DNA of 64,000 nt from Aurantiochytrium sp. KH105 (Eukaryota > Sar > Bigyra > Thraustochytrida > Thraustochytriidae): NCBI GenBank assembly GCA_003116975.1, contig BGKB01000032.1, positions 1 through 64,000 on the forward strand, given 5' to 3'. Made by a program: the position numbers and the translations under genes. Each line of letters starts with the position of its first letter. Position 1 is the stretch's first letter. The notes under the pieces are model-generated. The model searched no databases and was not told the origin of the DNA. It saw nothing but the letters and a program-made list of their open reading frames with translations. Shown piece after piece: positions 50,801-59,918 of this stretch.

Positions 50801-51545
50801 CCGGTCCGTGGTTCGAACGCAGCGCTTCTACGGTCGGAGCCATGAGGACCTGGACGAGCTTCTCCTCATCGCCTCGCTGACGTGCGCGCCGCAGGCATTG
50901 GCAGGCGAGGACCGTGAAGAAGCTAGCGACGCGCTCGTGCTCGGGCTGCCGAAGTGTCATTGTGGCGCAAGCAGCAAGAATAGGGGGCTCCGCGACGGCG
51001 GCCTTGACAAGATGGTTGCGGGCCAGCGGTTCTCGCGTGCGCGTGAGCTGTTTAAGAAAGGCCCATCGCGTGTTCTGCACAGCAGTTGGCAGGCAAATGA
51101 CCTTGGCGAAGATCTCCGTGTCGTGGAAAGGAAGGACGCAGCAGACGAGGGCATCTGCATTCAGCTGATGCACGTGAAATTGGCGCACCAGGTACTCGAG
51201 GACCTTGAGCGATGCCTTGTGCAGGACGTAGCGGCTCAGGGTCTGCAAGAACTTGTTGATGGTTTCGTCGAGCTCCTTTTCGATCTCGGGCGCGAGGAGC
51301 TCGCGCTCGGTCGCGGATACGGCCTTGCCAAAGAGGGAGTCTCTGAAGACGGCCAGGTCGTCGGCGCCCTTGGCGGACACGAGGGCGTCGAGGCCACTCA
51401 GCCCGAGCGCGTGGATCGTCTGGCGGTCATAGTCTGCGGCCTCGTGGCGCTCGAACAGCAGCGAGGCCCGCGTTCCGCGCGAGGGGCGGTCTACCGTCCC
51501 CGCCGCCGCGCGCGTCTGCGCGAGCTGTCTCTCGAGGCTCGTCAT
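44877..51545 (-). CDS. UTP10: U3 snoRNP / small-subunit processome protein UTP10 (HEATR1)
   Basis: 2222 residues, close to human HEATR1 and longer than yeast Utp10. The N-terminus MTSLERQLAQ and the segment SLLFERHEAADYDRQTIHALGLSGLDAL are typical of the family. The rest is a HEAT-repeat solenoid ending in repeats such as LPTVAELLEDRDPRVKREA. The C-terminal third contains the BP28CT-type region. Two acidic disordered inserts interrupt the solenoid (about 1335-1358 and about 1850-1930), with Glu/Asp/Ser runs and a basic KRKAPSASK patch. UTP10 is part of the t-UTP/UTP-A module that couples rDNA transcription to 18S pre-rRNA processing in the nucleolus. The gene is divergent from the CLK kinase. 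Confidence 0.94.
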   Translation of the reverse strand: MTSLERQLAQTRAAAGTVDRPSRGTRASLLFERHEAADYDRQTIHALGLSGLDALVSAKGADDLAVFRDSLFGKAVSATERELLAPEIEKELDETINKFLQTLSRYVLHKASLKVLEYLVRQFHVHQLNADALVCCVLPFHDTEIFAKVICLPTAVQNTRWAFLKQLTRTREPLARNHLVKAAVAEPPILAACATMTLRQPEHERVASFFTVLACQCLRRARQRGDEEKLVQVLMAPTVEALRSNHGPDFLQRAGYILGANLARYSALSAKAAKLVILATIRKARKPLLADALRCSAIVLDNQDDLPIPDSSVSRLATHYGADTLSAALASAFGESPAAGSADESFVSKLYAQLAADPEGMKPLIACMRVCMPANVQPVFHALAVSEYDSETGRDENCLVAGRLIAAQRGDAIDELLEASSDETLLSFAADCFSGNAALAAHRVVNGVPLRAALHHHKASVRRHALEQLAQGDLVRDTVSLRVLMDRIMDDNCEVSVAALALAAKLHALPSTTPTSSKKGEEAPLEAFIVEAALTACARHSTEPAFAKAFLQWAPVVGPLASLDDFMGLAAALFTLAPAVSKSAPDGKKKRKASKSDPSIVTSVLAACAATNKHIALVAPLAEKSLQEVPAFANKLGNWLLNDSFRVSAPHAAAASCVALADAIAETSDADTAELAAKLATVAHVDAELAAKVLERLVQCDALQNEKETSLVREALHGGAKQVPSSMVLLCTLLGASEELYQDACAKSVQTLLTTCFQGVLLQSLLLICAGALPDSVATSVAQRRAIVLATAFIRAMRDPQGKEGFSFCEVTPYLIHPLCHRTDAKLRGVAVDCAQAVMESADFTRAYLDSGSKAPEALPKVGSGCSRKRSAAEAFSPLLAKVVDASKEFHVDADSLERCFRTLHSEETFLAILERAACIASAATNADDASGVSVARCVENMLRPLGKIPDLGEVFGSTEAAALAAQALEHGMTQVLSLVTHRWTTKKCKLGRLHIDVILKGLSVKSARQIVLHTLSAQQVFALLTAADKDAAFDALCSLVAEEGAGSTLSNEAVTALGRVPFEGKMLEKRLKEDPNRIVLEATRARLFGARGGSVSASDRVDLAADTLPALFAVLRKYDDLLVISCLNCAMQILEAAPGKRANEALMAVDLELVVSCILGAKTTAMRNAALELLATCTKVFPQQTIPVILPIVRQASQQAEQSEEETGTSGVYHMVILEQVTRCIASSRADFSNAAIMDVLKEFVNASAHSSDPARLLQLQELLVQSCGNKNRVLWAVLLLMLGSANGADAEDRNNMEQQKDLAGQLLARFSVEDQIAAVVEMIQVMHRFLPTGDVGGDDDEEDDDADEEEEEQKEESKTNGAAADGNARKAGHAALAAALDFDGTVNAARGVDLVNAICGLISDHLGSKAFMRMLRTLSQAQVNASGLHGSAGFLGLLNALHGQIHRAGRIVSTGDEESAVWSAVRDQLCLILDKLSALLSVPMFVAVVQELLRDGDPHVRQLAIRQLAAKVEQQHARWQTEEILMFLEMVSDLHEILRERSESDVNKQVALLAVDVLAKHLGAQHPKPFVEVLDSVVKEFRRTSAAINRPNVTTAHIQLTSSACLCVGTLIGVLGERVLKLLPSFGKSMFVCFSQALDLDESPDQDRVVREARALLGQSAATSIHALVSTLPQFLSPYVTDVLTVASRGNHNGAPQLVRLTSARIADKVARKMEARIVLGPLTALYASFVEEHRLAAARNLVSIVRASMEGLGRDALVQENARLTAFFVQALDTRRFVGAGCSALTVSQLEEVASEVQTLEETVADAFMDYVLVLSAAQMKQLFNALREQVDSKAATLASRAGSLFENLGDDEEEKAAEASSDDDDEEEEDVDDAEEEGARVGSKRKAPSASKVSRDAASDASDDDDEESEESGEDEDESEEEDEDEAVLVNPAEDWQRQCAAATLYVFASALGKKLLGLSVPFLEQLVEELKGDLEVGCEDVASAPSGKRTKRNAKQEDWAQVWRYQQRVVRERALEVVGTYCEHRVASSAAAEDSETTNREFVELLDAVLAPLDVDLCALHGVKADETSAESAGADSDEDDEDEDVEMRDERKSTSASAVDPTGDVAYYEGFVRDCVIPCVVKLAKSVTDDTLWQAVQRSVLEYARHAAGEVRVAALHTIVALFEGVGDSFIVLLADTLPTVAELLEDRDPRVKREAHRTAKKLQQLSGEDLSSFLQ

Positions 51546-52902
51546 GCTGGCTCCCTCAGCCTTTCGCGCTCGGCTGTGTTTGGTTGGTTGGTCTCGGGTT
51601 CCTCGCCTCGATTTTCAAAACCTGGCCCAGAACCCGCCGCGCCCGCGCGCCGTGCGGAGACGCGGGCCGGGGAACGGGCGGCGGGACGCTCCCGCCGCTC
51701 GCGCGCCGCGCGCTCGCTCGCTCGCTCGCTCGCTCGCTGCGCGCGCGCTCTCCGCTGCCTGCCGGGCTGGCTGGTGGCGCCGCAGGAGGGTGGGTGGTCT
51801 GCTCGCCTCCCTGCTTGCAAGCCTGCGCTCTGCTCTGCTCTGCTCAGCCACCCGCGCCCGCGGCCTATCAAGGGGCCTATCGGGGCACCCGATTCCGGAT
51901 CGAGTGCCCGCGGGTCGCGGCGAGCGAGCTGCTGAGGCCTCGGGGTCTTGGCGGAGGAGGGCGGGATGGGGACGGAGCGGAGAGGGGTGCGGGTGAAGCA
52001 AGAAGGCTTGTGCGGTGGTGGAGAATGATTTGGAGAGGGGGAGGGAGCTGGGAGGGAAGGAGAATGGAGAAGCGAAGTTTTGGTGGGTTTGGAGCTTGGA
52101 GGGGCGAAGAAGCGAAGTTGGGACTTTTGAGGTTTTGCTCAGTGTCATGAGGGATCTATCGATCTATCTCTGAAGGGCAATGATTGATAGGGGCGGAGAA
52201 ATAGCGTAGCATGGCTGGTAGAACGATGCTCGAATAAGGAGACGATTTCGTTGTGTAGATATCATCGACGCGAGTCAAACAATCTTCAGTCATTTATTTG
52301 TTGGTTGTGCCCTCCACACATCAAACGCATGGATGAAAGCTTGTCCTTTGCGAGCCAAACGCAACGTTTTTCTTTTACAAGGAAAGATTCCTATTCATCC
52401 TTCTTGGACCCCTGCGCAAGCACTCAAATCAAAGCACGTAGTATCGCCCACCCAGCCACCCACCACCAAGCCCAAAGCCCACAAAGCCCACAAACACGAT
52501 CCCACAACTCATTCTCCACGAGTATACGTCCTCACAGGATGACAAAGCACGCGGTATAGATTGCAAAAACCGCGCGAAATCCCAAGCTGGCAGGAAAGTC
52601 CTCTCCTGATTCCCCCAAACCACGCGCGCCTGGAGAGAACTGAGGCAGGTCAGCACGGCGGCCAGCCATAGCGGGTGGCCGGGCCCCGAATCCCCCTCGC
52701 GGGGCCCCAGATTCGGCCGAGGAGCAAAACCCCAACCATCATCTCGCGCGGCCGCGCGAGGCAACGGCGCGGGAGACCTCCCCGCGCTCGCGGCCCGCCG
52801 CGCTCGCGGCAGCCGCGCTCGCCCGAGAGGCGGCGCGCGCTCGTGCTGGCTCTGGGCTCCGAAGGTCTCGCGCCCGCAGCGACGTGCTCGGGGCGCGGCA
52901 TC
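51546..52902. promoter_or_regulatory. divergent upstream region, UTP10 / CLK kinase
   Basis: This 1.36-kb gap between divergent starts has a (CGCT)n tract at about 51716-51740, a (CTCTG)n tract at about 51831-51847, a GA-rich block (51950-52100) and CpG-rich sequence near each start. Open frames here have low-complexity content and are not called. The frame of the kinase extends upstream to 52675 but without an ATG. Confidence 0.45.
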
Positions 52903-55227
52903 ATGGCGGACGCGGCGGCCCCGTCGGCGAGCGCGACGGCCCGCGCGACGAAAGAGCCCTCGAGCGCGACGCCGCGCGCAGAGGCCGGCGCCGTGGGCGG
53001 CAGAGAAGCGTCCTCGGCCCGGGCCCCGGGCTCGGGCGGTGAAGTGGTCGAAGCCAAGTCCCAAGCCGACCGGAACACCGTGAAAGGCAACAGCTTTGAC
53101 GTCAAGAACACGACCACGCCGCCAACATCACCAACAACAACGACGATGACCTCGCGTGCGGATACAACCCGGCGGAGAGGGCGGCGGAGAGCAAGGTCCA
53201 CGTCTGCTGCTGTGGCCAAGAATCCTGCTGGCGAGAGACGCAGAAACGGAGCCGACGCCGAAGACCGACGTTCCGAGACGGACAATCGCGACACGAGCTC
53301 ACGCCGGCGCTACAACAGCGGACACAGGAGCACGAGCCGGCACCGGAGGTCCTCGCGTGAGAACAACAGCCAGCGCGGCACGCGAATGCAAAGTCGCAGC
53401 GGCTCGATTCCGCGTTATCGCGGTGAAGGCAGGGAACGCAATGGCCAGGGCCCTCGAGAGCGCAGCTCTCGTGATCGCCGCGATCGAGATCGGGATCTCG
53501 ATCGCGATCGAAGGGGTCGGGACTATAAACGTGGAGATAACAGGGATCGAGGACGGGAGTATGACCGCGATCGGGATCGAGATCGAGAGCGCAGTCGCAG
53601 CCGCGGCCGCGCACGCATATCCAGTCGGGATCGAGACCGAGACCGGGACCGAGACCGAGACCGAGACCGGGACCGGAACTCCCAGAGGAGTCGTAAGGAT
53701 GGCTCGAATGATGCGAGAGCGCGCGAACGAGACCGAGATCGCGGTCAGGGAGGAAAGAATCGCAGCTACGGAGGAGGTCGCGGTCATGGGGACCGCGACC
53801 GTGACCGTGACCGTGACCGTGACCGAAACCGTGATCGTTCTGGTCATGACAGAGAACGCGACGTCGAGCGCGGACGAGCCTCCCAAAAGGGCAGGGAGGA
53901 GGAAGAAAAAGACGGCAAGTATGCCATCTCTAGCACACGCCGAAGCCGGAAGCGCAGCGCCTCTCACGGTTCCAAACGCAAGCGTCAGCGATCGAGGGAT
54001 AACGCACCCGCCCGCCGTGAGGGCCGTGGAAGGGAAGGTAGCGGGCATGGAAGTGCGCATCGAAAACGACGTCGCAGGCATCACCGACGGCGTGATCACA
54101 GACGACGTCGATCACCACGGAGGCGATCGACCAGCCAGACATCTGGCTCCCATGGCGATGAGTCTTCATATGATGATGAAGTCGGCGCCTACTATGGCAA
54201 GTACAAAGACGTGATTCGAGATCGCTACGTAATCCGCAAGGAGCTCGGTCGCGGAACATTTGGGAGCGTGTATTCTTGCATTGACAAAACCCATCCTAAT
54301 GCTCCACCGGTGGCTGTCAAAGTGGTGCGCTGCATTCGGCGGTATGTCCTGGAAGCAATGGAAGAGGCTGCGATTCTGCGCAAGATCACGGGCGTCTCGG
54401 AGAACCTTCGAATTGCAAAATGGCTCAATAACTTTGAGTGGAAGGAACATTATTGCATTGTCTCCGAGGAGTTGAGCATGTCTTTACATGACTTTCAAAA
54501 GGCAATTGACTTCAAGCCTATGCGACTCGAGCACGTGACAATTATCATGAAGGATCTCTTTGAGGCTCTCATGTACCTGCACGAGGCAAGCATTGTGCAC
54601 ACGGACCTCAAGGTCGAGAACATCATGCTTGAGCGTAGGCCTCCAGACATTCATGATTATGGGAAATCTTCCAGCCCTTTGGCAGACCAGACCAACTTTA
54701 GAGTGAAACTCATTGACTTTGGAGGCGCTACACGAATCAGATCGAGCCGACCGTATAGCATGGGCATTATCAGTACGCGACAGTACCGTGCTCCCGAGGT
54801 ATTGCTGGATCTTCCGTGGTCCACTCCTGCAGATATTTGGTCAGCTGGCTGCATCCTGATGGAGCTTCTTTGCGGCAAGCTTCTCTTTGAGACGCACGAG
54901 GAGCACGAGCATCTGGCACTCATTGAACGTGTTGTAGGAGGTTTTCCTTCGCGTATGGCCGCGGCTACTCCCGAGCTTTTTACGTCGCGTGGCTATGCGC
55001 GATTTCCTATCTCGAGCACGCCTTCTGATCGCGTTGAATTTGTGCGTCGGGCGCGGCCGTTGAAAGATCTCGTCCGTCAGTATGCCCCTCGTGTCTCCCA
55101 AGAGTCCGACGAGCAGTCTCTTACATGGTTTACAAGTGTTGTGTCTGACTGTCTGAAGATTAACCCTATGTCCCGCGCGACCGCCACGGAGCTTTCGCGC
55201 CGTCGTGTGGTCGATGAATCGTCTTAG
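52903..55227 (+). CDS. CLK/LAMMER-family dual-specificity protein kinase
   Basis: 774 residues from the first ATG at 52903. The N-terminal 435 residues are highly charged: Arg-Ser and very long Arg-Asp/Arg-Glu alternations (about 170-330), encoded by GAYCGN-type repeats. The kinase domain (about 441-770) has the glycine loop GRGTFGSVY, catalytic Lys in VAVKVV, catalytic loop HTDLKVEN (CLK kinases have HTDLKPEN), DFGGAT, a STRQYRAPEV P+1 region and the diagnostic LAMMER-type motif EHLALIERVVG. CLK kinases phosphorylate SR splicing factors in the nucleus and autophosphorylate on Tyr as well as Ser/Thr; the RS/RD tail fits speckle targeting. The Pro-to-Val change in the catalytic loop is unusual. 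Confidence 0.95.
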   Translation: MADAAAPSASATARATKEPSSATPRAEAGAVGGREASSARAPGSGGEVVEAKSQADRNTVKGNSFDVKNTTTPPTSPTTTTMTSRADTTRRRGRRRARSTSAAVAKNPAGERRRNGADAEDRRSETDNRDTSSRRRYNSGHRSTSRHRRSSRENNSQRGTRMQSRSGSIPRYRGEGRERNGQGPRERSSRDRRDRDRDLDRDRRGRDYKRGDNRDRGREYDRDRDRDRERSRSRGRARISSRDRDRDRDRDRDRDRDRNSQRSRKDGSNDARARERDRDRGQGGKNRSYGGGRGHGDRDRDRDRDRDRNRDRSGHDRERDVERGRASQKGREEEEKDGKYAISSTRRSRKRSASHGSKRKRQRSRDNAPARREGRGREGSGHGSAHRKRRRRHHRRRDHRRRRSPRRRSTSQTSGSHGDESSYDDEVGAYYGKYKDVIRDRYVIRKELGRGTFGSVYSCIDKTHPNAPPVAVKVVRCIRRYVLEAMEEAAILRKITGVSENLRIAKWLNNFEWKEHYCIVSEELSMSLHDFQKAIDFKPMRLEHVTIIMKDLFEALMYLHEASIVHTDLKVENIMLERRPPDIHDYGKSSSPLADQTNFRVKLIDFGGATRIRSSRPYSMGIISTRQYRAPEVLLDLPWSTPADIWSAGCILMELLCGKLLFETHEEHEHLALIERVVGGFPSRMAAATPELFTSRGYARFPISSTPSDRVEFVRRARPLKDLVRQYAPRVSQESDEQSLTWFTSVVSDCLKINPMSRATATELSRRRVVDESS
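53470..53840. repeat. GAYCGN hexanucleotide-like coding repeat
   Basis: Runs of GATCGN/GACCGN codon pairs code the Arg-Asp blocks of the kinase tail. The same DNA is open in other frames, giving spurious Thr-Glu and Val-Thr repeat frames that should not be annotated. Confidence 0.8.
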
Positions 55228-55892
55228 TCGCCACTATTGTCATCATCTCTCGCAGCCGTCAACTTCGTATGGAGGTCATCATGCGAAGTGTTGGGAAGAC
55301 ATGTTGTGTGTGACAACACATCGTTGTTCGTCAGGAAGAACCACATGTGACGTCTTTTGTGTTATTCATGCACAATATACACTATTTCGACACGGACTTG
55401 CCCTTTTTTTTAATAAAAAAAATGATGAGGCTTGCAAGAGGTGGGTGGTTCCATGGAGCGAATTCGCAAGTTATCCTTTTTCGAAAATAACGCTGTGGCC
55501 AACTGTACTTTTGATCGATAAAACGCAGTCTTCGGACGGATGTAAAGAAAGATTGATTGAAGATGATGTGTAAGGTTGAGGTCTGATTGTAGGGCCGAAG
55601 CGAAATATGAAACGATCGAACATTACTGATGAAAGAAATAAAGTCCACTGAAAACTGGGAGAGAGCCCAGCTCTGGCAAGGCACAGGAAGTTACCCGAAT
55701 GGATACTCGAAACTATGCTTGCGCGATCGGGCCAAGCACCATCACCGGCATGCTAATCAAGCTCAAATTAAGTCAGGGCAAAGTTCCCATCGCCTATTAT
55801 TGTCTTGTAAGAAAAAACACACAGCTTCTTTACTCTTCCCAATTTGGCCGAATATACCAAGCAAAAACTCTCGATTTTTTTTTTGAATTAGG
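55228..55892. other. convergent intergenic region, kinase / kinesin
   Basis: AT-richer 3' flanks with T/A homopolymers near 55408-55430 and 55870-55885. No gene is supported. Confidence 0.5.
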
Positions 55893-58800
55893 CTAGTCGA
55901 GATCAAACTTTTTCAGAACTTCTGGGTCTGGTGGCGCACCGGTTTTGGTCATTTCGCGGACCACCTTTTTCAATGCTGCGAGCTGCTCATCCTCTTGAGA
56001 CTTGTCTGCATTGTTCTTGATCAACTTGACACGAGAGGCATATGTGAGCGAAGAGACCGTTTCCTCGGAGTTGTAATCTGCAGGAGAAATATTGACGAAC
56101 ATAAGCGTCTTGGCATTACCTCCCAGCGAGTCGCTCATCAGCTGCGTCAACACATTGTTGCGGTAGGGAATAAAGCTCTCGCCACTGGAAAGCGCAGAGA
56201 TGACGTCGCCAAGCGCAGAAAGCGACTTGTTAATGCTCATGGCCTCCTTCAGGCGCTCGTCTGTAGCACCCGTCTTGTCTTGACGCTCGGACCCAGCAAG
56301 ATCGACAAGAGAAAGCTTGCCAATGCTTGTCTTTTTGCTCGTGAGGTTGGTGTTCTCGAGCACCAGAGAAAAGACAAGATGCGACCGCGAACTTCCAGCA
56401 TTCATCTTGGTAGAAGCCACCTTGCGAGCTCCGTTGGCACGATCGAAAAAGTCGAGCAGCTCCTCGGCCGAATCCACCGTGACCATTTGCGCACCCTTGA
56501 TAAAGACCGTTCCCTTTTTGTCCTTTTTGATATCGAGACGCGGCGGCTGCGCGGGGACGAGCGAAGCGTCGGCCTTTTTAAGCACCGAGTAGAGCAGATC
56601 GACAAGATTGTCGAGATAGATCTCAAGCACGTAGAGCTTGACAACGAGGCTGTGGGTTTTCTTCGTCTTTTCCCGGATTGCAAAGATCTCCGTGACACTG
56701 CGACGCACAATACCCGGATGTTCCTGGGACCCTACCATGGTAAACGTCTTACCGCTGCCTGTCTGGCCATAGGCAAAGACACAAACGTTGTAGCCATCAA
56801 GCGATGACTGAATCAGATTCTGCGTGTCCTCAAAAATGGAGTCTTGCGTCGAGTCCGGACCAAAGCACCGGTCATAAACAAACTGTTTTGGACCCTTGTT
56901 GGAGACCACATCGAGCGTGAACTCGTCCGGAAAGCTGACGACCTGGTGACAATTACGATCCAGTTCGTACTGGGCCATGGGGCGGCAACGCGCAAAGACA
57001 CGAATTTTACCCTTCATGTCCTCCATCATGTTCCAGTATTCCTTGCGTAGCTTTTGTTCCTTGCTGTACAAGGTCTCAAGCTCGGTGCGTTCCTGATTGA
57101 GGGATTCTACAGACTTGCGCAGCTCCTCTGCCTCCTCTGCCACCTTGCGAAGCGACTCGTTCTCCTTTTCGAGCTTCTCCGCCGCACTTGCCTTTTCCTG
57201 AAGGGCTTTGACAGTTGCTGTAGCAGCTTCAAGTTCTTGCTCTTTGCGCGCAGCATCTTCGGTGCTGGCCTTGAGCTGGGCCTCGAGGGTTCGCACAGCC
57301 TTGGCGTGTGTCTTTTCTGCTTCCTCGCTCTGTTTCTTTTGTTTTTTTTTGAGGTCCTCGAGTTCCTTTTTCAGTTTGGCGCTGTTTGCGTCGCCCGCAC
57401 CCGCGCGACCGCCGCCCGCACCACCGCCCTGCTTTTGAAGTTTGTCGAGTTCTTGCTCGAGCCGGTTTGCCTTGTTTTTGGCTTCCTTTGCTTGTTTTTC
57501 AGTCTCCTTGAGCTTTTTCTCTGCAGTCTTGAGTTTCTCCATGTATCGCTTGGCGGCCCCGCCTTGATTGCCAGCATTCCCAGCGCCCGTTTCTACATCT
57601 TCTTCCTTTTCCTTGATGACGCGTTTTCCGAGCTCATTCGTCAACTTGGCGATGACGGCCTCCTGCTCCTTGATTTGCTTGAGAAGTTTAGCATCATTCA
57701 CATGTTCGCTCGCACTTGCTGTCGTGGTGTCTCCGCTTTCGAATTCTTCCAAAGGCACGGTCTGATCGCCCATGTCAACGTCTTCAAATGCCTCCTTTTG
57801 AGCCTCATTTTCGTTCGTGCTTGGCTTTTTCCTCGTTTTCTGCTCCTCTTTTGAAGAAGATGCCGACGCTTCCGATCCAATCGACGCAGCCGAAGCGCCA
57901 TGACTGCTGCTCTCCTCTGCATTACCTTCCTTTGCTTTCGCGGACTTGGACTTCTTTCCTTTGCGTTCCTTTTTCGTGGGTGTCGAGCTTTCGGAAACGA
58001 GGGAAGCAGCGGACGCCGTAGCACTTTCGGCACCCACCTCGTCCGTTTCCTGGGCTCCTGTAGAAAGTTTGTCGTCGCTTTTGTCTTTACTCAAAGCAGC
58101 TTGCAGCTCTTCCACGTAGTCAGTTTCCTCGTTTGCCTTTGCAGTAGTGTTGTCTGCAAGATCTGCAGGGGTTTCTTCGTCGTCCTTGTCCATCTTGCCT
58201 TCAGATTCGGTTTGGCGCTCTTCCTTACTCTCTGCTTCCTTTTCGTCGTTTGTCTTGGCCGCTTCGTGTTTCGACTCTTCAGCAGCGGGAATTGATTCTG
58301 TATGATCATTCAATTTGGTCTCGTCGGCGAGAGATTTGTCTTGGGCCTCTTCAAGAGGTTCTTTTGGGGTTTCGTGCGTTCCCGCGTGATCCCTCTTTTC
58401 AATACCCGCGCTTTCCATCTGAGCGGCCTCAGTATGGCCAGAACCAATATCGGCGACGGTTGGACCGTCGAATGCTTCATCATGGTCGTCATCCACGGGA
58501 GAGTGCATGTTGCGAAAGACGCCAAGCTGCTCTTGCAGTGTCGATACGTACTCTTGGCGTTTGCGCAACTTTGGTTCAAGCTTGGCGATGGCTTCTGCAT
58601 TCTCTGATTCACCCTTGGCGCGCAACTTTGCGAGTTTGCTCTCGAGCTGGTTTATTTTCCGCTGCTGCTCCTCGATTTTAGACACAAGTCTGTTCTCGAG
58701 TTCTACTTGCCGGCCGTCTTCGAGAACAGATCCGTCGGACTTGCGCTTCGATTCCGAAGCTCGAATTTCGAGCTGTTCGGTTGCGCCGGAATCTTGATTG

Positions 58801-59918
58801 GGAGGCGGGACCGCACGAACGCGCTCAGAGGGCTCAACCTGGGGTTTGCTTGACTCCGACTCTGCTTTGGCGTTTTCAATTTCGACTGTTTGTGGGGGAA
58901 GCTCGTGCCGTTCGGGATGCTGCGGCCCGGGATTTTCCGAAGCGGTACGTAATAGGTCTTTGATCTCGCGATCAATCTCGATGACGCGAGAGTCTTTGGC
59001 GGCGTCGTTCTGGTTCTTCTCGCTTGTGCCTTCATCGACAGCAGGGCCATGCTCTTGCGTGTCTGTTTGGGTCTCGGCCTTGCGCGCCGCCTCGAAGTCC
59101 TCGAGGGCTTTCGCACGCGTGCGTTCAAGAGCAAGGTATTCGGCAAGGAGATCTGCACGCTGTGCGGTCAGAATCTCCTCGACATTGGAAACGACGATTG
59201 GAAGACGTGGATCGACCTGGATAACAGGAATGTGAATTTTCTCTGGCGTCGGAGGTTCGGCAGGGCGACTGTCAAGCTCAAGCTGGAGATCGTGGAGTCT
59301 ACCTTCGAGGGCCTGCTTTGCGGCATCAAACTGGGCTTCCTTGTCCGTAATTGTCCTTTGTGAATGATCGAGCGCCCGCTTGTAGTTTTCAATGCACGCA
59401 AGGGACTTTGCCTTGAGAGAGTCAACGTAGTCTTCGTATTGCTGCCTCATCTCGCGCTGCATGAGCTCGTGACAGTCTTCTGCCTCGGCAAAAGCGAGCA
59501 GATTGGCTTCTTTGACGCGGCGCATCTCCAAAAGAACTTGCTCGATTCGCTCGCGCGCAAATGTGAGCGGAACGTAGGTTTCCTCGTGAGCGTCAACCTC
59601 TTGGTTTTCGATTGCGCTCTCGTCGATGAGGTCTTCGACGCGGAGAGAGGCATGACTTCCAACGAGCCCTCTCGAGCCAAGGGATGGAAGAGGTTTTCGA
59701 GGCGGTGCTGCCTTCGCCACGGCTTCGTCGTGAATGGCGGCGGCTTCGCGCTCTAGTTCGTCAGGATCAACTCGAACACCGAGCATTTCTGCGGCTTCTA
59801 CGGCCGTAGCGTCATTGTGGTCTCCTTGTACGGGAATGTCGAGCTGATTCTTTTCTGGGGGCGCCACGTCCCCGGGTTCCACGGCGCGCGAGCTTCGCTT
59901 TGCCGGGCTATTGCCCAT
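55893..59918 (-). CDS. kinesin-14 family C-terminal motor protein
   Basis: 1341 residues with the motor at the C-terminus. The neck motif KGKIRVFARCRP (about 968) is followed by P-loop GQTGSGKT (about 1050), switch I NAGSSRSH, switch II DLAGSE, and YRNNVLTQLMSDSLGG. The motor ends about 30 residues before the C-terminus. Residues 770-960 are a strong heptad coiled coil; further coiled coil lies at about 130-230 and 400-460. Between them is a long Glu/Lys/Ser-rich disordered region. C-terminal position plus the neck sequence identifies kinesin-14, the minus-end-directed class (Kar3/Ncd) acting in spindle focusing and organelle transport. The start MGNSPAKRSS has Gly2 and could be myristoylated, although position 6 is Ala, so this is weak. 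It is longer than most family members because of the disordered middle. Confidence 0.95.
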   Translation of the reverse strand: MGNSPAKRSSRAVEPGDVAPPEKNQLDIPVQGDHNDATAVEAAEMLGVRVDPDELEREAAAIHDEAVAKAAPPRKPLPSLGSRGLVGSHASLRVEDLIDESAIENQEVDAHEETYVPLTFARERIEQVLLEMRRVKEANLLAFAEAEDCHELMQREMRQQYEDYVDSLKAKSLACIENYKRALDHSQRTITDKEAQFDAAKQALEGRLHDLQLELDSRPAEPPTPEKIHIPVIQVDPRLPIVVSNVEEILTAQRADLLAEYLALERTRAKALEDFEAARKAETQTDTQEHGPAVDEGTSEKNQNDAAKDSRVIEIDREIKDLLRTASENPGPQHPERHELPPQTVEIENAKAESESSKPQVEPSERVRAVPPPNQDSGATEQLEIRASESKRKSDGSVLEDGRQVELENRLVSKIEEQQRKINQLESKLAKLRAKGESENAEAIAKLEPKLRKRQEYVSTLQEQLGVFRNMHSPVDDDHDEAFDGPTVADIGSGHTEAAQMESAGIEKRDHAGTHETPKEPLEEAQDKSLADETKLNDHTESIPAAEESKHEAAKTNDEKEAESKEERQTESEGKMDKDDEETPADLADNTTAKANEETDYVEELQAALSKDKSDDKLSTGAQETDEVGAESATASAASLVSESSTPTKKERKGKKSKSAKAKEGNAEESSSHGASAASIGSEASASSSKEEQKTRKKPSTNENEAQKEAFEDVDMGDQTVPLEEFESGDTTTASASEHVNDAKLLKQIKEQEAVIAKLTNELGKRVIKEKEEDVETGAGNAGNQGGAAKRYMEKLKTAEKKLKETEKQAKEAKNKANRLEQELDKLQKQGGGAGGGRAGAGDANSAKLKKELEDLKKKQKKQSEEAEKTHAKAVRTLEAQLKASTEDAARKEQELEAATATVKALQEKASAAEKLEKENESLRKVAEEAEELRKSVESLNQERTELETLYSKEQKLRKEYWNMMEDMKGKIRVFARCRPMAQYELDRNCHQVVSFPDEFTLDVVSNKGPKQFVYDRCFGPDSTQDSIFEDTQNLIQSSLDGYNVCVFAYGQTGSGKTFTMVGSQEHPGIVRRSVTEIFAIREKTKKTHSLVVKLYVLEIYLDNLVDLLYSVLKKADASLVPAQPPRLDIKKDKKGTVFIKGAQMVTVDSAEELLDFFDRANGARKVASTKMNAGSSRSHLVFSLVLENTNLTSKKTSIGKLSLVDLAGSERQDKTGATDERLKEAMSINKSLSALGDVISALSSGESFIPYRNNVLTQLMSDSLGGNAKTLMFVNISPADYNSEETVSSLTYASRVKLIKNNADKSQEDEQLAALKKVVREMTKTGAPPDPEVLKKFDLD

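Noticed and set aside
50800-50830. GGTTCGAA resembling a tRNA T-arm
   Set aside because: Lies inside UTP10 with no matching acceptor or anticodon stems; other GGTTCGA hits also lack a cloverleaf.
52675-52902. Upstream extension of the CLK kinase frame
   Set aside because: Starts at GTG; the first ATG is at 52903 and the upstream part is Arg/Pro low complexity.
53156-54214. 352-codon frame of Thr-Glu/Val-Ala repeats over the kinase tail
   Set aside because: An alternate frame of the Arg-Asp coding repeat; the kinase frame is continuous with a real catalytic domain.
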